Below, piece after piece: positions 10,801 to 16,544 of a DNA stretch of 16,544 nucleotides. Positions within the stretch are counted from its first letter, which is position 1; each line of letters begins with the position of its first letter. Position numbers and translations under genes: made by a program. Source of the stretch: JAPLYB01 sp964481435 (GTDB lineage: Archaea > Nanobdellota > Nanobdellia > Pacearchaeales > UBA284); NCBI GenBank assembly GCA_964481435.1, contig CAYZTH010000019.1, forward strand, positions 1 through 16,544. Reading direction: 5' to 3'. Below the pieces are notes generated by a model that saw nothing but the letters and a program-made list of their open reading frames with translations, was not told the DNA's origin and did no database searches.

Positions 10801-11808
10801 ATGAAATTCTCAAGAACACTAGATTTACTTTTAGCGGGGGTAATTGCAGTTAATGCTCTGCCCCTTGTTGCTCTTGGACAAACTAATCAATCAAGTAGTT
10901 CTGCTGACAGTCCAAATCCCAGTACTTTGGTCTGTAAACCCTACTCTCCGGTTTTTAATCCAGACAGCGAAGACTGGAAAACAATAAGGCAGGCCCAGGC
11001 CCTATCTATGGAAGATGGGCAAAGGGCTTATCTTCTTGCACAAAGGGGCGAATCTTTTGATCTCAATTGCCATAGGGGATATTTGCAATTCAGAGCAGAC
11101 TATACTTGCGGTAAAAATGGAGGTTCTGGAGAATTAAGCCTTTTGCTTTATATTGATGACCAGAGCATAATACGTTCTGTAGGTTTTGATAAAGCTAACT
11201 TTTTCCCCCTAAGCAACAAAGAAACTAATTTGTCAAAAAAACTCTATGAAGTGGATGCAAATGAAACCTACCGGATTGTTTCTTCAGCAAATACTCAAGA
11301 GAGATTGGTGAAATCTTCTTATTTGGGGGATAAGGTAGAGGATGTTGTAGAGAAAGGAATACAGGCCATTGTAAAAGCGGCAGGGGAAAAGGTAAACCTT
11401 TCGGATATCACTGATGCTAGGAAATTATTAGCAGAGATGGTTAATCAGGGGAGAGATGTGCAAAGACAAAGAATTATTCAGACAGGAAATCACCTTACTG
11501 GGGGAAAACCGGTTTACCTTAATGAAGTAATCTGGAGGTCTTATGGTATTATAGATGAATTATTTGATGTTCATCTACTTGATGCTAATCTTTTTGCTAA
11601 AGCAAACACCGGCAGAATTCCCAGAAAGGTAGTCGTGTTAAGAGCGGTCATCCCCATTGGAGAAGAGGCTATCACTGGGCTCATCATAGGAGTGAATATT
11701 GTGGGCTATAGGCAGAGTTGGCTTTCCGGTATTCGGGACGAGTACCAACTCTTGCTCAATATACCCCTCAACGTACAAGAAGAACTTGCCAGACGCGGCA
11801 TAAAATAA
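10801..11808 (+). CDS. Secreted protein of unknown function
   Basis: The family of this 335-residue protein is not recognised. The N-terminus is a Sec-type signal peptide: a basic start (MKFSR), hydrophobic core (LLLAGVIAVNALPLVAL) and a likely cut after about residue 26 (ALG before QT). A low-complexity Ser-rich stretch follows (27-43). Mature cysteines are C45, C90 and C103, the last two possibly paired. No catalytic motif or second membrane helix is obvious; alternating strands (LQFRADYTC, ELSLLLYIDD, KVVVLRAVIPIG) suggest a mostly beta extracellular domain with a central helical part (about 175-215). The start is supported by AGAGGT a few nt upstream. The N-terminal signal and divergent neighbour are the only clues to its job. 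Confidence 0.7.
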   Translation: MKFSRTLDLLLAGVIAVNALPLVALGQTNQSSSSADSPNPSTLVCKPYSPVFNPDSEDWKTIRQAQALSMEDGQRAYLLAQRGESFDLNCHRGYLQFRADYTCGKNGGSGELSLLLYIDDQSIIRSVGFDKANFFPLSNKETNLSKKLYEVDANETYRIVSSANTQERLVKSSYLGDKVEDVVEKGIQAIVKAAGEKVNLSDITDARKLLAEMVNQGRDVQRQRIIQTGNHLTGGKPVYLNEVIWRSYGIIDELFDVHLLDANLFAKANTGRIPRKVVVLRAVIPIGEEAITGLIIGVNIVGYRQSWLSGIRDEYQLLLNIPLNVQEELARRGIK

Positions 11809-11921
11809 TCAATTTTTCTCTTTAGTTATAATAGACCAAAGGAAAGTCTTATATATCTAATTTCATTTTAAACAGAACTTCACTAAATTTACTAAACTTT
11901 TCATAAAAAACCTAACTGAAA

Positions 11922-14555
11922 ATGATAAAGGAAGCTAAATTAAGAACAAAAGAAGAATTAGAGTCGGTCCTGGACCCTGATGTCAAGGAGTGGTTCTTTT
12001 CCAAGTTCAAGGACTTTAGTCAGCCACAGCTCTATGGAGTCATGCCTATTTTTGAGAGAAAGAATATTTTGATAAGTGCGCCAACAGGAGGAACAAAAAC
12101 CCTAACTTCTTTCTTGGCAATCATAAACTATCTTGTCATGCTAGCTAAGAAAAATGAACTTGAAAATAAAGTCTATTGCATCTATGTCTCTCCTTTGAAG
12201 GCCCTGAATAATGATATTGCCCATAACTTGATTGGTCCCTTGCAAGAAATTGAAGAACTGATTAATAAAAAACAAGAGAAGATGCAAGACATTAAAGTTT
12301 CTGTAAGAACAAGTGATACTCCCACAAATGAAAGGGTGAAGATGTTAAAGAAAGCGCCACATATACTTGTTACAACGCCTGAGACTTTAGCTATTCTATT
12401 GGTCAGCAAGAAATTTGTTGAGAGGCTTGCTGGTGTTGAATTTATGATACTTGATGAGATCCATGCTATGGCAAATAAAAGAGGAACACATCTCTCTGTA
12501 TCTTTAGAAAGGCTTGAACAAATTTCAAATATAACTCCTGCAAGAATTGGACTAAGTGCAACAATTGCTCCTTTGGATGAAATTGCTAGATTCTTAGTTG
12601 GTTTTGAAAGAAAGAATCGGCAGTGGGTTGAGAGAGAGTGCTTACTTGCTGATGTCCAGTATCTTAAGAAGATGGATCTTGCTGTACTAAGTCCGGTTAA
12701 TGATTTAATTAATACAACCTCTAAACAAATGCATGAAGAACTCTATGGTTTGATTGATAAACTTATCCAAGAACATAAAACAACTATAATCTTTACAAAT
12801 ACAAGAAGTGCAACTGAGAGAGTAATCAATCATCTAAAAGATATGTTCCCTCACAGGTACACTGCAATGGAAGAGAGCATCGGAGCACATCACTCAAGCC
12901 TAAGCAAGGAACATAGGTTTTCTATTGAACAGAGGTTAAGAGAGGGGAAACTAAAATGTGTTGTAACTTCAACTAGCCTTGAACTTGGAATAGATATTGG
13001 TTATGTGGACTTAGTTATCTTACTAGGGTCTCCAAAGTCTGTTGCAAGAGCTTTACAGAGGTGTGGAAGGGCAGGACACAAGCTTCATGAGATAAGCAAG
13101 GGAAGATTGATAATACTAGACAGAGATGACCTTGTTGAGTGCGGAGTTCTTTTGAAAGAGGCTATTGAAAAGAAGATAGATAGGGTTGAGATTCCAAAAA
13201 ATTGTCTAGACATCTTAAGTCAGCATATCTATGGGATGGCAATTGAGAAAAAATGGCAGATTGAAGATATGATTAAAGTAATAAAACAGAGTTACTGTTA
13301 TAATTCCCTAAGTAGGGAGGATTTTTTCTCTGTGATAAGCTATCTTTCAGGGGAGTATGCTGGACTTGAAACTAGAAATGTCTATGCTAAGATCTGGTAT
13401 GATCAAAAAACAGGCGAAATAGGAAAGAGGGGGATGCTTGCAAGAGTTATTTACATGACAAATATTGGAACGATTCCTGATGAGAGCTTTGTTAATGTTG
13501 TTGTTAGTGCTGGAGAAAGGAAAAATGAACGAGTCGGAGTTATAGATGAAATTTTTCTTGAAAAACTTAAGAAAGGGGATGTTTTTGTTCTTGGAGGACA
13601 TAAATATCAGTTTTTATATTCCCGAGGCATGGTAGCTTATGTGAATGCATCTGTTAACAGACCGCCAACAATTCCTTCATGGCACTCTGAAATGCTTCCT
13701 TTAAGCTTTGACCTTGCAATGGCTATACAAAGATTTAGATTATTAATGGAAGAAAAGTTCAAGAAAAAATACTCTAAAACAGAAATCAAGAAGTTTCTTT
13801 CATATTACCTATATGTTGATGGAAATTCTTGTGAGGCAGTTTATAATTATTTTTATGAACAGTATCACTACCTGCTTATTCCACACGAAAAGAAGGTGTT
13901 GATTGAAACTTATATTGATGAAAGTGAGAAGAGATACTATATTTTCCATACGCTCTATGGGCGGAGAGTTAATGATGCCCTATCAAGAGCTGTTGCATAT
14001 GTTGCTAGTAATAAGAGAGACCTTGAAATAGGAATAAGTGATAATGGTTTCTTTATTGCTTCACAAGAGAAAGTCCAAGTTGAAAAAGCCCTTAAGATGA
14101 TTGCAGAGAAACCAAAGGAACTGAAAAGGATTCTTCAGGAGGCTGTTGAAAAAACTGAGGTCTTTAGGAGAAGATTCAGACACTGTGCTGCAAGGTCTTT
14201 GATGATCTTGAGAAATTATAAAGGAAGAAGCAAGACAGTTGGAAAGCAACAAGTGAGTTCTGACTTAATTTACTATGCAATAAAGAAAATATCAGATGAT
14301 TTTCCTATCTTGAAAGAGACTAGAAGAGAGATTCTTGAGGATTCTATGGATATTCATAGTACTCTGAAGGTTTTAGAGTCAATAAAAGATGGAAAAGTGA
14401 AGATTGAAAATGTTACAACGGATTTGCCAAGCCCTTTTGCCATGAATCTTGTGATGCAGGGACATGCTGACTTGATGAGAATGGAAAATAAGATGATGTT
14501 CTTGAAGAGAATGCACGATAGGGTCCTAAAAAGGATTGAAGAGAAAGAAAAATAA
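11922..14555 (+). CDS. lhr: Lhr-like SF2 helicase
   Basis: This 877-residue protein is an archaeal Lhr-type DNA/RNA helicase of superfamily 2, which unwinds or remodels nucleic acid using ATP. Motifs in order: Q-like FSQPQLYG (32-39), P-loop APTGGTKT (53-60), Ia YVSPLKALNND (88-98), Ib TTPETLA (151-157), II DEIH (178-181), III LSAT (211-214), IV IIFTNTRSATERV (289-301), V TSTSLELGIDIG (349-360) and VI QRCGRAGH (379-386). The downstream 480 residues fit the Lhr winged-helix, beta-barrel and C-terminal domains. The P-loop has Thr58 where Gly normally precedes Lys. No strong promoter is obvious; the ATG at 11922 is preceded by AT-rich DNA. The phosphoesterase two genes downstream is a common Lhr neighbour. 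Confidence 0.9.
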   Translation: MIKEAKLRTKEELESVLDPDVKEWFFSKFKDFSQPQLYGVMPIFERKNILISAPTGGTKTLTSFLAIINYLVMLAKKNELENKVYCIYVSPLKALNNDIAHNLIGPLQEIEELINKKQEKMQDIKVSVRTSDTPTNERVKMLKKAPHILVTTPETLAILLVSKKFVERLAGVEFMILDEIHAMANKRGTHLSVSLERLEQISNITPARIGLSATIAPLDEIARFLVGFERKNRQWVERECLLADVQYLKKMDLAVLSPVNDLINTTSKQMHEELYGLIDKLIQEHKTTIIFTNTRSATERVINHLKDMFPHRYTAMEESIGAHHSSLSKEHRFSIEQRLREGKLKCVVTSTSLELGIDIGYVDLVILLGSPKSVARALQRCGRAGHKLHEISKGRLIILDRDDLVECGVLLKEAIEKKIDRVEIPKNCLDILSQHIYGMAIEKKWQIEDMIKVIKQSYCYNSLSREDFFSVISYLSGEYAGLETRNVYAKIWYDQKTGEIGKRGMLARVIYMTNIGTIPDESFVNVVVSAGERKNERVGVIDEIFLEKLKKGDVFVLGGHKYQFLYSRGMVAYVNASVNRPPTIPSWHSEMLPLSFDLAMAIQRFRLLMEEKFKKKYSKTEIKKFLSYYLYVDGNSCEAVYNYFYEQYHYLLIPHEKKVLIETYIDESEKRYYIFHTLYGRRVNDALSRAVAYVASNKRDLEIGISDNGFFIASQEKVQVEKALKMIAEKPKELKRILQEAVEKTEVFRRRFRHCAARSLMILRNYKGRSKTVGKQQVSSDLIYYAIKKISDDFPILKETRREILEDSMDIHSTLKVLESIKDGKVKIENVTTDLPSPFAMNLVMQGHADLMRMENKMMFLKRMHDRVLKRIEEKEK

Positions 14556-14586
14556 TTGAATAAAGTATCTTTTTTTGTGTAACAAT

Positions 14587-14596
14587 GTTTTTAAAC
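14587..14596 (+). promoter_or_regulatory. TATA-like promoter of the PRPP-synthetase-like gene
   Basis: GTTTTTAAAC is centred about 24 nt upstream of ATG 14616. It separates this gene from the helicase transcript. Confidence 0.5.
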
Positions 14597-14615
14597 TGAG
14601 AAAAACATTTTTTAA

Positions 14616-15686
14616 ATGATAGAAAAAAAGGTGATATTGGTTGCAGATGATTCAAAGGCTTCTTGGAAGATGGCAGAAAAAATCCAAATTTATTTGGGCA
14701 CGGTTTATCACATTCCCGTGGGATTAGTTAACCTAAGTGCTTGGAATTTTAGTGGAGGAGAATTTAGACCAGAACTTAGGGGGGACGTAAAAGGGTCTTA
14801 TTGTTTTCATATAAGTGATTCTGATGCACATCCGGCTACTTGGTGGGTTGCAAATGCGCTTGCTTATAGTACTCTCCGCACCTATGGTGCTAGCTGTATA
14901 GAGGGAGTTTCCCCAATACTACACTGGGCGAGACAAGATAAGTCGGAATATGGGATAGAACCAAAAGATTTTCGTTCAATAGCCAGTATTCAAAAATACG
15001 CTAGAGAAGTCAGACCTTCCTTAGATGGGTTAATTACCTTAGATCCCCACTCACAAGAGGCGATTGATGCTTTTCAACAACCACTACCAAATAATCCTCT
15101 AAGACCATGGCAACCGGGAATCCGCCCTGTCCCGGTTAGGGTTTTGAACAGTTATCTTATCTTTGCACACTATCTAGTGAATAATCGCCCTGATTTACTC
15201 CCAAATAAAAACCAAAGAATTGTTGCTGCTTCCACTGATAAAGGAAGATCCAGAATCCCCTTTAGTTTAAGAGACAGATTCAAATTTTATGGATATGAAT
15301 GTGACATGGCTTTTGGAGACAAAGAAAGAGATGTCCAAGGAAAACTTAAAGATTGCCGTGTTGCAGAGGGGGACGTTAAAGATGCTATTGTTTTTGTAGG
15401 AGAGGACATGATTGCGGGCGGTGGAACGGCACAGTACTTCACTCGGGATGCCAAACAAAAAGGGGCAAGAAAAGTTATTATGCTTGCGGGACATGGGCTG
15501 TTCTGTGACAATGCCATAGATAACAAACTTACAGAGATAGATGAAATTTTTGTAACGGATTCTTTAATGCAAACACATAAAGAAGTAAGCACCATCCCAA
15601 TGGGTGATTTCCTTTCGGAAACTATAGCCGCAATAATCTTGGGGCGTGATCCTCAAGAGGCACATAGGTTTTTTGATCAGAGATAG
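14616..15686 (+). CDS. Divergent ribose-phosphate pyrophosphokinase-like protein
   Basis: This 356-residue protein follows the PRPP synthetase (Prs) layout: two phosphoribosyltransferase-fold halves that in true enzymes transfer pyrophosphate from ATP to ribose 5-phosphate. Recognisable blocks are GGEFRPELRGDVKGSYCF (47-64), GVSPILHWARQDKSEYG (97-113, usual YARQDR), LITLDPHSQEAIDAF (139-153, usual DLH), ASTDKGRSR (205-213, usual PDAGG--R), VGEDMIAGGGT (261-271, usual VDDxxxTGGT) and AGHGLF (291-296). Several catalytic signature positions are altered and an extra insert lies at about 155-200, so it may be a paralogue with another role rather than the main synthetase. The gene is leaderless. 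Confidence 0.8.
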   Translation: MIEKKVILVADDSKASWKMAEKIQIYLGTVYHIPVGLVNLSAWNFSGGEFRPELRGDVKGSYCFHISDSDAHPATWWVANALAYSTLRTYGASCIEGVSPILHWARQDKSEYGIEPKDFRSIASIQKYAREVRPSLDGLITLDPHSQEAIDAFQQPLPNNPLRPWQPGIRPVPVRVLNSYLIFAHYLVNNRPDLLPNKNQRIVAASTDKGRSRIPFSLRDRFKFYGYECDMAFGDKERDVQGKLKDCRVAEGDVKDAIVFVGEDMIAGGGTAQYFTRDAKQKGARKVIMLAGHGLFCDNAIDNKLTEIDEIFVTDSLMQTHKEVSTIPMGDFLSETIAAIILGRDPQEAHRFFDQR

Positions 15687-15690
15687 ATAA

Positions 15691-15699
15691 TATTTTAAT
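15691..15699 (+). promoter_or_regulatory. TATA-like promoter of the phosphoesterase gene
   Basis: TATTTTAAT is centred about 26 nt before ATG 15721, right after the upstream stop codon; the spacing again fits a leaderless transcript. Confidence 0.5.
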
Positions 15700-15720
15700 C
15701 TCTTCTTTCTTCTTTCTTAT

Positions 15721-16431
15721 ATGGAAATCATTAAAGGAATTGAAATCAAAGGAAAAGCATTATGGATTAAAAAAGAAAAGGCGCTGATAATAGGAGATTC
15801 TCATATTGGTTATGAAGAGGCTCTGGCAAAACAAGGATTTCTTGTTCCAAGAACTATGTTTCTTGAGATGAAGAAAGATCTTAAAGAACTTTTGAAGCTA
15901 AAACCTACCTTGATTGTAATAAATGGGGATTTAAAACACGAATTTGGAGAGATTTCTATACAGGAATGGCAGGAAGCTCTTGAAATAATTGATATGATCC
16001 CAAAGACAAGCAAGATTATTCTTATAAAAGGAAATCACGACAAGATTCTTGAGCCTATTGCAAGAAAAAGAGAGGTCGAAGTCAGGGATTTCTTGATTTT
16101 GGGAGAAAATGTAATTTTACATGGGCATAAAATGCTTATTGATGCGGAAATTCATAGCAAAAAAATTAAAACAATCATAATTGGGCATGAACATCCTGCT
16201 ATTTCTATCCAAGACAATCTAAAAAGAGAAAAGTTCAAATGCTTTTTGAAAGGAAAGTGGCATGGAAAGAACTTGCTTGTTATGCCTTCATTCTTTTTAG
16301 GAACAGAGGGCAGTGATGTAAAGACAGAAAAGCTATTCAGTCCTTTTTTGAAGGAGCAAAATATCGGAAATTTTGAAGTCTTTATTGTTGGAGATAAAAC
16401 CTATAGATTTGGAAAAGTAAAAGATATTTGA
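15721..16431 (+). CDS. Archaeal SbcD/Mre11-related metallophosphoesterase
   Basis: This 236-residue protein is a calcineurin-type phosphoesterase with every metal-binding motif: GDSHIG (25-30; D26, H28), GDLKHEFGE (69-77; D70, H73), GNHDKIL (104-110; N105, H106, D107), HGHKM (134-138) and GHEHPAI (155-161). The GDLKH and GHEHP forms are those of the archaeal SbcD/Mre11-related group (TIGR00024 type). In many archaea this group sits next to or is fused with Lhr helicases, and a related bacterial enzyme is paired with Lhr and a DNA ligase. The Lhr-like gene is two genes upstream here. Activity on DNA ends or nucleotides in repair is inferred from family and context. Confidence 0.9.
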   Translation: MEIIKGIEIKGKALWIKKEKALIIGDSHIGYEEALAKQGFLVPRTMFLEMKKDLKELLKLKPTLIVINGDLKHEFGEISIQEWQEALEIIDMIPKTSKIILIKGNHDKILEPIARKREVEVRDFLILGENVILHGHKMLIDAEIHSKKIKTIIIGHEHPAISIQDNLKREKFKCFLKGKWHGKNLLVMPSFFLGTEGSDVKTEKLFSPFLKEQNIGNFEVFIVGDKTYRFGKVKDI

Positions 16432-16497
16432 ACTTGCTTCTTGCCTTATTCATTTTAAAATGATTACTAACAAAAAGTTTATAAATCATGCAAATAA

Positions 16498-16544
16498 TTA
16501 ATGACGTCCTCCCCACACTAAAGTGTGGGGTTTCCTAAGTGATG
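16498..16544 (-). mobile_element. Probable terminal hairpin of an IS200/IS605-type (tnpB) element, continuing right
   Basis: CCCCACACT (16511-16519) and AGTGTGGGG (16522-16530) form a perfect 9-bp stem. Read on the minus strand it is GGAAA, then the hairpin, then GAGGACGTCAT, the arrangement typical just downstream of tnpB in IS200/IS605-family elements, where it overlaps the 3' end and right-end guide RNA. On that reading tnpB would lie beyond the right edge on the minus strand, and the element boundary would be near 16498-16505. No transposase gene is visible in the window, so this rests on the hairpin and its flanks. Confidence 0.55.

Noticed and set aside
14413..14655. An 80-residue minus-strand frame over the helicase end
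   Set aside because: Antisense to the helicase C-terminus and to the PRPP-synthetase-like start; no supporting signals.

Overview
The window looks like chromosomal DNA from an AT-rich archaeon with small, tightly packed genes, most likely a DPANN-type lineage such as Pacearchaeota or Woesearchaeota. The lineage is inferred from gene content and style, since no rRNA is present. Archaeal signs are TATA-like boxes 20-27 nt upstream of start codons (leaderless transcripts), an archaeal Lhr-type helicase, an SbcD/Mre11-related archaeal phosphoesterase, and CYTH and VIT/CCC1 proteins. A minority of genes instead carry AGGAGG-type ribosome sites.

Layout: 1-1540 holds a truncated zinc-ribbon gene on the minus strand, then a plus-strand set of small membrane proteins (DUF378, an unknown two-helix protein, TspO). 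1560-6000 holds housekeeping or accessory genes: a radical SAM enzyme, a VIT/CCC1 iron transporter, a CYTH protein, a methyltransferase-like protein coupled to a GrpB-like protein, and a NIF3/YqfO-like PII-fold protein. Starts for several of these were moved from TTG or GTG to the ATG that fits the TATA spacing or ribosome site.

6000-10750 is different in character. A short serine recombinase is translationally coupled to an M23-type peptidase. Beyond them are about 1.2 kb of pyrimidine-rich DNA with repeats, a GC-rich hairpin island and a 48-residue DUF3096 gene that is too short for most ORF calls. Next comes a coiled-coil/linker/winged-helix gene, then 0.5 kb of purine-rich DNA, then two further winged-helix genes on the minus strand. 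Both linker-containing genes carry DNA repeats in the linker that are read in more than one frame, and related palindromic sites lie in the noncoding DNA around them. I read this as a possible replication or maintenance module of an integrated element, or a chromosomal origin-like region. This is an inference.

10800-16430 returns to ordinary genes: an unknown secreted protein, an Lhr-like SF2 helicase with an unusual P-loop, a divergent PRPP-synthetase-like protein and an archaeal metallophosphoesterase. The helicase and phosphoesterase are a known type of neighbourhood linked to nucleic acid repair. The window ends in a perfect hairpin resembling the 3' terminal hairpin of an IS200/IS605 (tnpB) element that would continue to the right.
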